From contig NZ_JAJNDV010000013.1 of the NCBI RefSeq assembly GCF_021043375.1, forward strand, positions 17,540 to 81,539: 64,000 bases of DNA, given 5' to 3'. The stretch is from Sphingomonas sp. IC-56 (GTDB lineage: Bacteria > Pseudomonadota > Alphaproteobacteria > Sphingomonadales > Sphingomonadaceae). Position numbers and translations under genes: made by a program. The notes beneath the pieces were generated by a model. It did no database searches and was not told the DNA's origin. It worked only from the letters and a program-made list of their open reading frames with translations. This document shows, one piece after another, positions 52,429 to 62,458 of the stretch (position 1 is its first letter; each line of letters opens with the position of its first letter).

Positions 52429-54453
52429 TCAGCCCGGCCGGTTCTTGCCAAGATACCAGCTGAGGTTCGCTGGTCCCAGGCTGCGTGCCCGCTGCGGGTT
52501 CAACAGGTCGTACACGACGGCATTCTCCAGCACCCGCTGCACATAGTTCTTGGTTTCGAAATAAGGGATGTTCTCCACCCACCGCACCATGTCGCCGCCC
52601 GGCGAGCGCGGATCGCCATTGGCCCGGATCCACTTGTTCACATTGCCCGGACCGGCATTGTAGGCGGCGACGGCAAGCGGATAGCTGCCATAGAGTGCGA
52701 ACATGCGCTGGAAGTAGCTTGATCCCAGCTGGATATTGTAATTGGTGTCCGCGTTCAGCGCGTCGCGCCGATAGCCCAGACCCAGACGGTTCGCGACTTC
52801 GGCAGCCGTGCCGGGCATCAGCTGCATCAACCCCCGCGCGCCGGCATGGCTGACGGCGTTGCGGTCGAACTGGCTCTCCTGCCGCGCAATGGCGTGGATG
52901 ATCGTCCAGTAATCATTCTGGCTCTCCGGCACCGGAACGGACGGGTATCCAGCCACGGTGTAATCGGACAAGCCGTTCTCCAGTGCGCTGCGCCCGACCA
53001 TCACGCCCAGATCGGGCCGGCCGATCGTGCGCGATAGTTCGGCGGCCAAAACATGGTCGGTGTCGGTGGTCGCATCGCGCGCGATCTGTCGAATGAACAG
53101 CCCCTGATCCTCGCGGCGGCCAAGCTGCCCAAGCAGCTGCGCGGCCCGCACTGTCTCGCGTCGGAAAAACGCGTCGCGGGTCGGCGCATCGACGATACGG
53201 TTGCTGATGCTGGCGGGCGCGCGCAATGGGCGGCTCATCCGTTCCAGTGCAAGCTGCCCGTAGTACAGGTCGGGGAAGCCGCCGGCTCGGGCATAGAAAC
53301 CCTGCGCCGCCGCGGTGTCGCCCGCCGCCTCTGCCGCGCGGCCTGCCCAATAGAGACCCTTCGACTGCGTCTGCGGCGTCTTCGACCCGCGCGAGTAGCG
53401 TTCGAACATGCCGGCCGCGTCGCCGGGACGTTGCAGGTTGTACAAAGCCACCGTGCCGGCGAGCCAGGTGAGGCTGGTATAGTCGTCGCGTTCGCCGAGC
53501 GGCATGTCGGCGACCAATGCGCCGGGCGGCACGGCATCGTCGACGCGGCTGGCAATCCGATATGCGAGGCTGAACTGCCCATCCGCGGCTGCGCCGCGCG
53601 CGGCGGTCAGGAGAACTTCATACCATTCCTCAAGATCGCCGGGAGCCGCCGCAAGAGCCGGGCGGTTCGCCAGCGACTCCCGTGAGGCCGGGCTCTGCCC
53701 CGTGTCGCGCAGCCAGGTGGCGCGGTCCGCCAGGAAGCCGGCATCGTTGCGGGCGACGTCCATCGCCGCCGCGCCGCGCGCATCGGCGTCCTGAGCGCGC
53801 GTGCGATAAGCCAGCCTCGCGTCGAAGAGGGCGCGCCGCCCGGGGGATACAAACGCGATCTGCCGCCGTGCCGCGTCGGTGGCGCCGCGCCACAACAGCA
53901 TGTCCATGCGGGTGTCATGATCCGCAGGCGTAAGTGCGTTGAGAAAAGAGCCGGTCAGGCGGGCTTCATCATTGGGGCGCAACACGCCCATGCGCCAGGC
54001 CCTGCGTGCGTGGTCGTCCGCCTCGGCACGGCGACCCGACACGGCCAGGGCTTCGGCATAGCGCAGGTGACCCGCGGCAGTGCGCGGGGCGAAGCGTTCA
54101 AAGAAGCGCACCACCAGCCCGGGCATCGAGGCGCCATTATCCAGCACCGTCTCCGCCGCCGTCTGGCGGCTGGTCTCGCCGGGCCAGCCGGGATGCGCGA
54201 GCAGGAAGTTCGCGTAATCGGAAAACGGCCAGTTATCCGACTGTTGCAGCCGTTTCCATGCATCGATCGTGAGGTTTAGCGGGTCGTTGTACCCCGCGCC
54301 GGGCACTGGCTGCACGGTTTGGCCGGCGCCAGGACTGATCGCCTGACGCACCCATTGGATATGCGCCTGGGTAAGGTCGGAAGTTGCCGCCAGCCCGGAT
54401 ACGCCGGCCAGCAGAAATACGCTTTTGATCACACGCGCCACCATACTGGACAT
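52429..54453 (-). CDS. soluble lytic murein transglycosylase
   Basis: A 674-residue Slt-type muramidase of the periplasm. A signal (VIKSVFLLAGVSGLAATS) is followed by a long superhelical alpha-solenoid (residues ~40-500) and the C-terminal SLT domain: HAIARQESQFDRNAVSHAGARGLMQLMPGTAAEVANRLG (catalytic Glu in RQESQFD), YNIQLGSSYFQRMFALYGSYPLAVAAYNAGPGNVNKWI. These enzymes cleave the glycan strand to 1,6-anhydro-muropeptides. It is divergent from dapA; the starts are 59 bases apart. Confidence 0.95.
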   Translation of the reverse strand: MSSMVARVIKSVFLLAGVSGLAATSDLTQAHIQWVRQAISPGAGQTVQPVPGAGYNDPLNLTIDAWKRLQQSDNWPFSDYANFLLAHPGWPGETSRQTAAETVLDNGASMPGLVVRFFERFAPRTAAGHLRYAEALAVSGRRAEADDHARRAWRMGVLRPNDEARLTGSFLNALTPADHDTRMDMLLWRGATDAARRQIAFVSPGRRALFDARLAYRTRAQDADARGAAAMDVARNDAGFLADRATWLRDTGQSPASRESLANRPALAAAPGDLEEWYEVLLTAARGAAADGQFSLAYRIASRVDDAVPPGALVADMPLGERDDYTSLTWLAGTVALYNLQRPGDAAGMFERYSRGSKTPQTQSKGLYWAGRAAEAAGDTAAAQGFYARAGGFPDLYYGQLALERMSRPLRAPASISNRIVDAPTRDAFFRRETVRAAQLLGQLGRREDQGLFIRQIARDATTDTDHVLAAELSRTIGRPDLGVMVGRSALENGLSDYTVAGYPSVPVPESQNDYWTIIHAIARQESQFDRNAVSHAGARGLMQLMPGTAAEVANRLGLGYRRDALNADTNYNIQLGSSYFQRMFALYGSYPLAVAAYNAGPGNVNKWIRANGDPRSPGGDMVRWVENIPYFETKNYVQRVLENAVVYDLLNPQRARSLGPANLSWYLGKNRPG

Positions 54454-54512
54454 GATACGAGATCGCCGCCTATCTGCCAGACCCGAATTGCGGGTTTGAG
54501 GAAGTATTTTCC

Positions 54513-55394
54513 ATGTTTGCAGGCTCCATCCCGGCGCTGGTCACGCCATTCCGCAACGGCGTCTTCGCTGAAGACGAATACCGCGCCTTTGTTGAATGGC
54601 AGATTGCCGAAGGGTCGACGGGGCTGGTTCCGTGCGGCACGACCGGTGAAGCCGCGACCATGCCCACTGAGGAGCATTTCCGCGTCGTTCGCGCCTGTGT
54701 CGAGCAGGCTGCGGGCAGGGTGCCGGTGCTTGCCGGCGCGGGCTCCAACGACACTCGCGTCGCGATCGCCAATGTTCATGCGGCCAAGCAGGCCGGTGCC
54801 GACGCCGTGTTGATGGTGCCGCCTTATTACAACCGGCCGAGCCAGGAAGGCATCTTCCGCCACTTCGAGGCGATTGCCCGCGATGCAGCGCTGCCGGTGG
54901 TTCTCTATAATGTGCCCGGCCGCACCGTGACTGACATCCAGCCGACGACCATGGCACGGATCGTCCAGGCGTTTCCCGACATCTATCTCGGTGTGAAGGA
55001 TGCCACTGGCCAGCTTGGCCGCGTGTCCGAGCAGCGGGCCGGGTGCGGCGCCGTTTTCATCCAGTTGTCCGGCAATGACGAAACGGCGCTGGCGTTCAAT
55101 GCGATGGGCGGGGTTGGGTGCATCTCGGTCACCGCCAACGTTGCGCCGCGCTTGTGCGCGGACTTCCAGGCTGCCTGGGGTGCCGGCGATACCGCGCGCG
55201 CCCTGGAACTGCACGACCGGCTATATCCGCTGCACATCGCGATGTTCACCGACGCTTCGCCAGGGCCGGTGAAGTACGCGCTGGGGAAGGTTCGCCCGAG
55301 CTTCCCGACCGAGCTGCGATTGCCGATGACGGAGGCGGGGGAAGCGAGCCGGCGCGCAGTCGACGCGGCAATGGTGCATGCCGGCCTGATCTGA
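54513..55394 (+). CDS. dapA: 4-hydroxy-tetrahydrodipicolinate synthase
   Basis: Condenses pyruvate with aspartate semialdehyde in lysine and meso-diaminopimelate synthesis. The 293 residues contain the catalytic Tyr in [13 protein letters not shown], the Schiff-base Lys in [14 protein letters not shown], the substrate-binding [14 protein letters not shown] near the N-terminus, and [31 protein letters not shown]. The ATG at 54513 begins the conserved [13 protein letters not shown]. It lies next to the cell-wall lytic gene but on the other strand. Confidence 0.97.
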   Translation: MFAGSIPALVTPFRNGVFAEDEYRAFVEWQIAEGSTGLVPCGTTGEAATMPTEEHFRVVRACVEQAAGRVPVLAGAGSNDTRVAIANVHAAKQAGADAVLMVPPYYNRPSQEGIFRHFEAIARDAALPVVLYNVPGRTVTDIQPTTMARIVQAFPDIYLGVKDATGQLGRVSEQRAGCGAVFIQLSGNDETALAFNAMGGVGCISVTANVAPRLCADFQAAWGAGDTARALELHDRLYPLHIAMFTDASPGPVKYALGKVRPSFPTELRLPMTEAGEASRRAVDAAMVHAGLI

Positions 55395-55444
55395 CCGACA
55401 ATCGCTGGCTTTTAGCGCATCGCGCTCCTACATCCCGCCCTCCT

Positions 55445-55927
55445 ATGGCCCGTCCGCGTCCCGCTACCTTCGAGAAAGTGAAAACCGTCGCCGAGAACCG
55501 GCGCGCGCGTTTCGAGTATTTCATCGAGACCGTGTACGAGGCGGGGCTTGCGCTCACCGGTACCGAGGTCAAGTCGCTGCGTTTTGGCGAAGGCTCGATC
55601 GCGGAGGCCTATGCCGAGGTGAAGGACGACGGCGTGTGGCTGGTCAACGCCAACATTCCCGAATTCAGCCACGGCAACCGCTTCAATCACGAGCCCAAGC
55701 GGCCGCGTAAATTGCTCCTTCATGAGCGCGAGATAAACAAGCTTCATGGCGCGGTGGCGCGCGAAGGCATGACGCTGGTGCCCTTGTCCGTTTATTTTAA
55801 CGGCAGGGGACGCGCCAAGGTCGAGCTCGCGCTCGCAAAGGGCAAGAAGACGCATGACAAGCGGGACTCGATCAAGGAGCGCGACTGGAAGCGGGAGCAG
55901 GGCCGGTTGCTCCGCGACCGTGGCTGA
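55445..55927 (+). CDS. smpB: SsrA-binding protein
   Basis: SmpB carries tmRNA to stalled ribosomes for trans-translation. The 160 residues show the full domain: [62 protein letters not shown] and the basic tail [29 protein letters not shown]. The tmRNA gene itself is not in this window. The ATG at 55445 follows dapA by 50 bases; the stop overlaps the GTG of the DUF2062 gene by 8 bases. Confidence 0.98.
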   Translation: MARPRPATFEKVKTVAENRRARFEYFIETVYEAGLALTGTEVKSLRFGEGSIAEAYAEVKDDGVWLVNANIPEFSHGNRFNHEPKRPRKLLLHEREINKLHGAVAREGMTLVPLSVYFNGRGRAKVELALAKGKKTHDKRDSIKERDWKREQGRLLRDRG

Positions 55928-56513
55928 GCGAGGCTTGATCACGCGATTTCGGGCTTGGGTGAACCGCAACCTGCCCACGCGCGAAAGCTTTGAGTCCAAT
56001 CGCTGGCTGAAGCCGCTTGGCCATCGCATCTTGCATCCCGCGCTGTGGCGGATGACGCGCCGATCGATCCCTCGGGGCGTGGCGCTGGGCATGTTCACCG
56101 GCATCCTGATCCCGATGGGGCAGATCCCGGCTTCGGCCGTGCTGGCGCTTCCCCTGCGCGCAAATGTGCCGGCGGCGGCGCTCACCACGTTTTTCACGAA
56201 TCCGATCACCACACCGTTCCTCTTCCTGCTCTATTACCAGGTCGGGGCGTGGAGCCTGGGGCTGGGCGGTCCCACCGCTGCCGTCGCCCAGACTGCGGCG
56301 CAGGACGGAGGGTGGCTGCACTGGCTTGCCGCCGACGTCGGACTGCCAACTGCGCTGGGTATGGTTATCTGCGCGGTGCTGGGGGCGGTGCTGGGCTATC
56401 TGGTCAGCGCGCTCGGCTGGCGGTGGTGGATCGTGCACAAGTGGAACAAGCGCGAGCGTGCGCATGAGGCACACGCGGCATCCGACGAAGCGAGCCGTCA
56501 GCACGTCGATTGA
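55920..56513 (+). CDS. DUF2062-domain membrane protein
   Basis: A 197-residue protein of the DUF2062 family: [63 protein letters not shown]. Hydrophobic helices occur at about residues 60-80, 90-115 and 150-172, and the C-terminus is charged. The GTG at 55920 lies 8 bases inside smpB and is chosen because the ATGs further upstream lie entirely within that gene. A signal for transport or cell-envelope function is not known. Confidence 0.88.
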   Translation: MAERGLITRFRAWVNRNLPTRESFESNRWLKPLGHRILHPALWRMTRRSIPRGVALGMFTGILIPMGQIPASAVLALPLRANVPAAALTTFFTNPITTPFLFLLYYQVGAWSLGLGGPTAAVAQTAAQDGGWLHWLAADVGLPTALGMVICAVLGAVLGYLVSALGWRWWIVHKWNKRERAHEAHAASDEASRQHVD

Positions 56514-56566
56514 CGCGCCATGGCAAGTAGTTAAGACGGCGGCTCCACCTTCTGGGGACCGTCTGA

Positions 56567-58660
56567 ATGCGCATTTCGCTGCTCGCCACTTCCTTCCTTG
56601 CCGCGCCGGTGCTGCTCGCGGGCTGTACGCAGGGCGACACCCCGCCGCCGGCTTCGGTCGCTGAACAGACTGCGACGGTTTCCCAGGTTGCCGTCGGCCC
56701 TGTAGCGCCGGCAGATACGCCGCGGCCGCAGCTGGGCACCTATGGCTTCGATACGGCGGGCATGGACCGCTCCATCGCGCCGGGTGACGATTTCTACGGG
56801 CATGCCAATGGCGCTTGGGCGCGTTCGACCACGATCCCTGCGGACAAGTCGAACTATGGCGCGTTTAACGTGCTTGCCGACCTCTCGCAGGCGCGTACCC
56901 GCGAGATCCTGGAAGCTGCCAAGGCGGATCCCAGCTCGCAGATCGGCACCACTTATGCAACCTATCTAGACACCGCCGCGATCGACGCGAAGGGGCTGAC
57001 GCCGATTCAGCCGTGGCTGAACCAGATCAAGGCCGTGAATACCAAGCAGGGGCTGACGGCGCTCTACGCACAGGCCGATCGCAACGGCGTGCGCGGGCTG
57101 TTCGGTTCCTATGTGGGACAGGACGACAAGAACCCCGAGGTCTACGCGCTGAGCGTGAGCCAGGGTGGCCTGGGCATGCCAGACCGCGATTATTACCTGT
57201 CCAAGGACGCCAAGCTGGTCGAAACCAAGGCGGCGTATGAAAAGCACCTGGCGAACGTACTGACGCTGGCTGGTGAGCTCAACGCCGCCGCGCGCGCCAA
57301 GGCGATCGTGGCGTTTGAGACTCGGATCGCCCAGGCGCACTGGACCCGCATCGACAGCCGCGACGCGAACAAGACCTACAACAAGATGACCGTCGCGCAG
57401 CTTGCCCGGACGGCGCCGGGCTTCGACTTCCGCGGCTATTTCAACGGTATCGGCGCGCCGGTGGACAGCGTGATCGTCGCGCAACCCACGGCGGTTAGCG
57501 GCATTGCCCGGCTGGTCCGCACCACGCCGATCGCGGTGCTGAAGGACCAGCTGCTGGTGCGCAGCCTCGACAATTTCGCCGATGTGCTGCCCAGCGCGTT
57601 CGATAAGGAACAGTTCGCTTTCTACGGCACCGTGCTGTCGGGCACGCCGGAGCAGGAAGCCCGCTGGAAGCGGGCGGTGGACTTCACCACCGGCGCGGTC
57701 TCGGACGAGGTCAGCAAGGCCTATGTCGCCAAATACTTCCCGCCGGAGACCAAGGCTGCGGCCGACGCGCTGGTGAAGAACGTTCTGGCCGCCATGGACC
57801 GCCGCATCGACCAGCTGGACTGGATGGCGCCAGAGACCAAGGTGAAGGCGCATGCTAAGCTGGCGGCGTTCACGCCCAAGATCGGTTATCCCGACCGCTG
57901 GCGCGACTATTCCAACCTTCAGATCGTCGCCGGCGATGCGTTCGGCAACAATGTGCGCGCCAACAACTGGTCGCATGACGAGAATGTCGGCCATCTCGGC
58001 AAGCCGCTCCAGCGCTGGGAATGGGGCATGACCCCAATGGAAGTGAACGCCTATGCCAATTTCGGCATGGTCGAGATCGTCTTCCCCGCCGCCATCCTGC
58101 AGCCGCCCTTCTTTGATCCGAATGCCGACCCCGCGGTCAACTATGGCGGTATCGGCGCGGTGATCGGGCATGAGCTCAGCCACCATTTCGATGACCAGGG
58201 CGCCAAGTACAATGCCGAGGGCCGCCTGACCGACTGGTGGACGCCGGGCGACGTTGCGGCGTTCAAGAAGCGCACCGACGCACTGATCGCGCAATATGAT
58301 CAGTATGAGCCGCTGCCGGGTCTGAACGTGAAGGGTGCGCTGACGCTGGGCGAGAACGTAGCCGATCTGGCGGGGCTGACCGTTGCCTATGACGCGTACA
58401 AGACGTCGCTCAACGGCCAGGGCGCGCCGGTGCTGGAGGGGACCACCGGCGACCAGCGATTCTATCTGGGCTGGGCGCAGGTGTGGCGGCGCAATTACCG
58501 TGAGGCGAACCTGCGCCAGCGGCTGCTGACCGATCCGCACTCGCCCTCCGAGCAGCGGGCATGGGTCGTGCGCAACCTGGACCCGTGGTACGCGGCCTTT
58601 GCGCCGGCTCCGACCGCGCGCCTGTTCCTCACCCCCGAACAGCGCGTCCGCATCTGGTAA
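56567..58660 (+). CDS. M13-family (neprilysin-like, PepO) zinc metallopeptidase, lipoprotein
   Basis: A 697-residue exported peptidase. The N-terminus MRISLLATSFLAAPVLLAGC has a lipobox LAGC. A Pro/Ala linker is followed by M13 N-terminal DxSIAPGDDFYGHANGAWARS and the catalytic domain with the zinc motif HELSH (residues 535-539) in VIGHELSHHFDDQGAKYNAEG and the third ligand in GENVADLAGL. The C-terminal part has NYREANLRQRLLTDPHSP, typical for this family. It is probably anchored in the inner leaflet of the outer membrane and cleaves peptides. It is monocistronic in appearance. Confidence 0.97.
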   Translation: MRISLLATSFLAAPVLLAGCTQGDTPPPASVAEQTATVSQVAVGPVAPADTPRPQLGTYGFDTAGMDRSIAPGDDFYGHANGAWARSTTIPADKSNYGAFNVLADLSQARTREILEAAKADPSSQIGTTYATYLDTAAIDAKGLTPIQPWLNQIKAVNTKQGLTALYAQADRNGVRGLFGSYVGQDDKNPEVYALSVSQGGLGMPDRDYYLSKDAKLVETKAAYEKHLANVLTLAGELNAAARAKAIVAFETRIAQAHWTRIDSRDANKTYNKMTVAQLARTAPGFDFRGYFNGIGAPVDSVIVAQPTAVSGIARLVRTTPIAVLKDQLLVRSLDNFADVLPSAFDKEQFAFYGTVLSGTPEQEARWKRAVDFTTGAVSDEVSKAYVAKYFPPETKAAADALVKNVLAAMDRRIDQLDWMAPETKVKAHAKLAAFTPKIGYPDRWRDYSNLQIVAGDAFGNNVRANNWSHDENVGHLGKPLQRWEWGMTPMEVNAYANFGMVEIVFPAAILQPPFFDPNADPAVNYGGIGAVIGHELSHHFDDQGAKYNAEGRLTDWWTPGDVAAFKKRTDALIAQYDQYEPLPGLNVKGALTLGENVADLAGLTVAYDAYKTSLNGQGAPVLEGTTGDQRFYLGWAQVWRRNYREANLRQRLLTDPHSPSEQRAWVVRNLDPWYAAFAPAPTARLFLTPEQRVRIW

Positions 58661-58740
58661 GCGCTTCCACGCATTCCCCCTCCGCTCGTGGAGGGGGAAT
58701 GGCTTGACCGCGGCTTCTTGACCGAACAACGCTGAGGGCC

Positions 58741-61128
58741 ATGGCTACGCTGCCCCAGACTTCCAGCACAAGGACGCTCCTGCTGCCGCTCGCCGCGGCG
58801 CTCGTGGCGGGCTTTGCGGCGGCGGCGCTGGTGCTGTTCACGCTGAATGACCTGGCGATCGCGGTCGGCTTCGCCGGGGCTGGCTTGCTCTTCGTCGGGC
58901 TGCTCCTGTCCGCCCGTCACCTGTTCCGCAGCGAGGCGGTGGCCGAGCCGCGTGCCGACTGGACGGTTGCGCACGCACTCGCCGCGGCCAGCTCGGACGC
59001 GCTTGCAGTGACGGACCGCTCGGGCAAGCTGGTATGCGCCAATGATCGCTACGAAGCGCTGTTCGGGGGATGGCCGACCCCGCCCAACCTGCCGATCAGC
59101 GACACTGCCGCCGATGCGCTTGGCCAGGCCGCCCGCGCCGCGTGGCGCGATGGCGAGGGAAGGGCGGAGAACATCCAGGTCTTCGGCGCGCCCATCGCTG
59201 CTCATGTAGCCCGTTCGGGCGATGAGTCGCTGGTGTGGCGGTTCGTGGGTATTCAGGCGCTTGACCTCGCCAATCAGCTGCAGGATCTGATCGACGGAGC
59301 GACGGGTGACCGGCTGGGAGCTGCCGGCATCATGACGGTGCTGGTTACGCCTAATGGCCGGATCCGGGCTGCCAATCCGGTATTCCGCGCACGCGCCATG
59401 GGCGCGGTAGAGGCTGCGATAGAGGGCCGCGACTTCGCGCGCTTCCTCATTACGGACTCGGTCGGGCTTGTTCGGTTCGAACGCGAGGGGATGACCGGCA
59501 CGCCGTTGCGCGTCCTCCAGATCCCATTCCTGGAGGGGGAGGATTCGCCCATGCTGGTGGCGCTTCTCGACGAGGAGGACATCAACCTTCCCACGCCTGC
59601 CATCGGGCCCAGCGCCGCCGCGCATGTGCGTTCGCTGATCGCACTGCTGCCATCGGGCATTGCCCTGATCGATCGCGACGGGCGCTTCGTGCACATGAAC
59701 GACCCGTTCGTGCGCGCCGCGCGGATTAACGCCGCGGCCCCGCCACTCTACCCGATTGACTTGGTGGTGCGCGAGGACAAGGCCGCGCTTGCCGACGCCG
59801 TCCGTCGTTTCGCCGGGGGGGCGGCTCAATCGGCGGAGATGACGGTCCGCTTCAACGATGCACCCGAAGAACCCGTGGCGCTTACCATCGCCGGCGCGCG
59901 CGGGCTCGGCGATGCTGCGGTACTCATCAGCCTCAAGGATTCGGGCGAGGAGGGCAAGCTCAAGCGTCAGGTGGCCCAAGCCACCAAGATGCAGGCGGTC
60001 GGCCAGCTCGCCGGCGGCGTTGCCCATGACTTCAACAACATCCTGACTGCGATCATCGGGCATTGCGACCTGATGCTGATGCGCCATTCGCCCGGCGACA
60101 GCGATTATGACGACATCCAGCAGATCCGCGCTAATTCCAATCGCGCCGCCAGCCTGACACGCCAGCTGCTCGCCTTTTCGCGCCAGCAGACGCTGCGGCC
60201 GCAAATCCTGCAGATCCCCGACGTGATCTCGGAAGTGTCCAACCTCCTCAAGCGGTTGCTGGGTGAAACCGTGCGCCTGGAGGTCAAGCATGGCCGCAAT
60301 CTCGGGCCCGTCCGTGCCGATCCCGGCCAGCTCGAACAGGTGGTCGTCAATCTGGCCGTCAATGCCCGCGACGCCATGCTGTCGGCCAATCCCAATGGCG
60401 GCGGGACACTGACGATCGAGACGCTGGCGGTATCCGCCTCGGAAGTCCGCCGAATGGACGACGACGTGCTGCCGCTGGGCGACTATACCGCGCTGCGCAT
60501 CGCCGATACGGGCACTGGCATTCCGGCCGAGATCCTGCCCAAGATTTTTGAACCCTTTTTCACTACCAAGGAAGTGGGGAAGGGCACCGGTTTGGGTCTG
60601 TCCACCGTGTACGGCATCATCAAGCAGTCCGGCGGCTTCATCTTCGCGGACAATCTTCCGAGTGGCGGCGCCGAGTTCACGGTCTATCTACCCGTTCACG
60701 CCGCGCCCGAGGCGCAGGTTGCCAAGGCGCCGGTGTCGAAGGAAAAGCCCGCGGACCTTTGGGGCAGCGGCACCGTGCTGGTGGTAGAGGACGAGGACAT
60801 GGTCCGCGCCATTGCCGAGCGTGCGCTCAGCCGCCAGGGCTATACGGTCGTGACGGCGGAAAATGGCGAGGTCGCGCTGGAGATGCTGGAAGGCATGGAC
60901 CGGCCCGACCTGCTTATCAGCGATGTCGTCATGCCGCTGATGGACGGGCCCAGCATGGCGCGGCAGGTGCGGCGTAAACATCCGGACCTGCCTATCCTTT
61001 TCATGTCGGGTTATGCCGAAGAGCAACTACGCCGGTCGATCGATCTCGACAATGTGGCGTTCCTGCCCAAGCCCTTTTCCGTGCAGCAGCTTGCGGAGGC
61101 GGCCAGGGACATTCTTAACAGCAAATAA
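58741..61128 (+). CDS. cckA: hybrid histidine kinase CckA
   Basis: CckA controls the cell-cycle/motility regulator CtrA through ChpT. The 795 residues contain two N-terminal membrane helices (residues ~12-60), two PAS-like segments, and HisKA with His429 in [21 protein letters not shown]. The HATPase_c is intact: N box [11 protein letters not shown]1 [11 protein letters not shown], and [30 protein letters not shown]. The C-terminal receiver has Asp728 in [16 protein letters not shown]. The single receiver gene at 61168 follows. CckA-like kinases near recA are frequent in sphingomonads. Confidence 0.95.
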   Translation: MATLPQTSSTRTLLLPLAAALVAGFAAAALVLFTLNDLAIAVGFAGAGLLFVGLLLSARHLFRSEAVAEPRADWTVAHALAAASSDALAVTDRSGKLVCANDRYEALFGGWPTPPNLPISDTAADALGQAARAAWRDGEGRAENIQVFGAPIAAHVARSGDESLVWRFVGIQALDLANQLQDLIDGATGDRLGAAGIMTVLVTPNGRIRAANPVFRARAMGAVEAAIEGRDFARFLITDSVGLVRFEREGMTGTPLRVLQIPFLEGEDSPMLVALLDEEDINLPTPAIGPSAAAHVRSLIALLPSGIALIDRDGRFVHMNDPFVRAARINAAAPPLYPIDLVVREDKAALADAVRRFAGGAAQSAEMTVRFNDAPEEPVALTIAGARGLGDAAVLISLKDSGEEGKLKRQVAQATKMQAVGQLAGGVAHDFNNILTAIIGHCDLMLMRHSPGDSDYDDIQQIRANSNRAASLTRQLLAFSRQQTLRPQILQIPDVISEVSNLLKRLLGETVRLEVKHGRNLGPVRADPGQLEQVVVNLAVNARDAMLSANPNGGGTLTIETLAVSASEVRRMDDDVLPLGDYTALRIADTGTGIPAEILPKIFEPFFTTKEVGKGTGLGLSTVYGIIKQSGGFIFADNLPSGGAEFTVYLPVHAAPEAQVAKAPVSKEKPADLWGSGTVLVVEDEDMVRAIAERALSRQGYTVVTAENGEVALEMLEGMDRPDLLISDVVMPLMDGPSMARQVRRKHPDLPILFMSGYAEEQLRRSIDLDNVAFLPKPFSVQQLAEAARDILNSK

Positions 61129-61167
61129 AGCTTGGCCACCCCACATATCTCTGTAAGGCTGCCCTTT

Positions 61168-61521
61168 ATGTCCTCTACGCGCCGCATCCTGATCGTCGAA
61201 GATGAACCGTTGATCTCGATGATGCTCGAGGATTTTATTGACGCGCTCGACCGCGAAGTCGCTGGCGCCGCCGACAACGTCGCGGGCGCGATCGCCTTGA
61301 TCGAACAGGGCGGGATCGATGCGGCGATCCTCGACGTCAATCTGCGCGCCGGCGAACAGAGCTGGCCGGTGGCCGAGCGGCTGGCGAAGGAAGGTATCCC
61401 CTTCATCCTGGCGACCGGCGGGGCAGGCGACATGATCGCCGAACCGTTCCGCAGCCGCCCGATCCTGTCCAAGCCATTCACCATGGATGGTGTCGAGAGG
61501 GCGCTGGACGGGCTCGCCTGA
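61168..61521 (+). CDS. single-domain response regulator
   Basis: A 117-residue stand-alone receiver. The acidic pocket is in LIVEDEPLISMML, the phosphorylatable Asp in AAILDVNLRAGEQSWPVAERL, and the signalling Thr/Lys positions are ATGGAG and LSKPF. There is no output domain. The ATG at 61168 has AAGG about 10 bases upstream; a TTG further up is in frame but unlikely. It is separated from cckA by 39 bases, so the two may be partners or competitors for phosphate. Confidence 0.92.
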   Translation: MSSTRRILIVEDEPLISMMLEDFIDALDREVAGAADNVAGAIALIEQGGIDAAILDVNLRAGEQSWPVAERLAKEGIPFILATGGAGDMIAEPFRSRPILSKPFTMDGVERALDGLA

Positions 61522-61548
61522 CGTCTGCCGCGTCGAGGTAGGTTGGCC

Positions 61549-62265
61549 TCAGTCCGCCATCCGGACCGCGTCGCCTAGCCGGATAAGTCCCGGCCTCGCT
61601 GGACCGGCATAGATGCCGTAGGCGTTGCCGAAATGCTGCGCGACGGTCCGCAGGATTTTGGGCTCCTTGGCGCCGGTAGCGGGATCGATCGTGACCAGAA
61701 CGCAGCGCGGGATCGGACCGGCGCAGTGCACCACCGCACCGTCCTCCTCGCTCCCGAACGTCAGCCGCAAGCCTTGCCAGTCGTCCACTTGCAGCGCGCT
61801 GTCGATCACGATGTTGGTGCGGAACCGGCGCGGATCGATGGCGCTGCCATGCGCGGCCTCGACACGCTTGTGGGCGGCGGTGGTCTGGATCGAGACCGGC
61901 ATGGAATCGTACACGCCGCGCGCGACCTGAATGAGGTGTGCCGGCTCGCCTGCCGCGGTTTCGAGATGCGCGCGTAGCAGCGGGTCGTGCAGGGACTGCA
62001 CGGTGCCGTCGGGGGCCTCGACCAGCACCGGACTGCGTTTGGGGGACTCCGGTTCGGCGAAGCGGGCCTTGTGCTGCAACATCGCTGGGACCTCGCGGGC
62101 GGTGAGCCATGGAAAACGGGACGCATTGTTGGTGCGCACCCAGGCATATTGCCGGTCACCCTCGATGCCCTGCCAGTCGAGTTCGGCACATGTCAGGGAT
62201 TCGCCGCCCATGGACTTGACGGGGTAGCGGTGAAGTTCGGCGACATGGCCCAGGATGCGCGACAT
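61549..62265 (-). CDS. MOSC-domain protein
   Basis: A 238-residue protein with an N-terminal MOSC_N beta-barrel (VAELHRYPVKSMGGESLTCAELDWQGIEGDRQYAWV) and the C-terminal MOSC domain (VHCAGPIPRCVLVTIDPATGAKEPKILRTVAQHFGNAYGIYAGPARPGLIRLGDAVRM). The Cys in IPRCVLVTIDP is the conserved sulfur-binding residue of the mARC/YcbX-like family, which works with molybdenum cofactor. It converges with the receiver gene and is divergent from recA. Confidence 0.93.
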   Translation of the reverse strand: MSRILGHVAELHRYPVKSMGGESLTCAELDWQGIEGDRQYAWVRTNNASRFPWLTAREVPAMLQHKARFAEPESPKRSPVLVEAPDGTVQSLHDPLLRAHLETAAGEPAHLIQVARGVYDSMPVSIQTTAAHKRVEAAHGSAIDPRRFRTNIVIDSALQVDDWQGLRLTFGSEEDGAVVHCAGPIPRCVLVTIDPATGAKEPKILRTVAQHFGNAYGIYAGPARPGLIRLGDAVRMAD

Positions 62266-62367
62266 TGCCGGGCGCTATCGTGCCTGCCGGGCCAGGCAAT
62301 GCGGCCAGCATCTGGTAGACGCGGAAAACAGGTTGGCTGGGGATTAACTATCGGAATTCGAGTGTAA

Positions 62368-62382
62368 GTTCCCCTCTTGTTC
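62368..62382 (+). promoter_or_regulatory. alphaproteobacterial SOS (LexA) box of recA
   Basis: GTTC (62368) - seven bases - GTTC (62379) is an exact match to the alphaproteobacterial LexA box GTTC-N7-GTTC. It lies 76 bases before the recA ATG. The second GTTC is also the left arm of the palindrome TTGTTC-N5-GAACAA (62377-62393), which gives a second possible dyad overlapping the same promoter. Confidence 0.85.
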
Positions 62383-62458
62383 TGTAAGAACAAATGCGGT
62401 ACACACTCGATCACAGATTGAACGAACTGCGCAAACGCTCTAGCGACGGGGACATCCG

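Noticed and set aside
56966..58729. 587-codon minus frame
   Set aside because: It is antisense to the M13 peptidase with catalytic motifs on the plus strand; no recognisable product.
58495..60291. Open frame of nearly 600 codons on the minus strand
   Set aside because: It lies antisense to cckA and the end of the M13 peptidase gene, both with clear motifs. Its Arg/His/Gly-rich composition is typical of a high-GC shadow frame.
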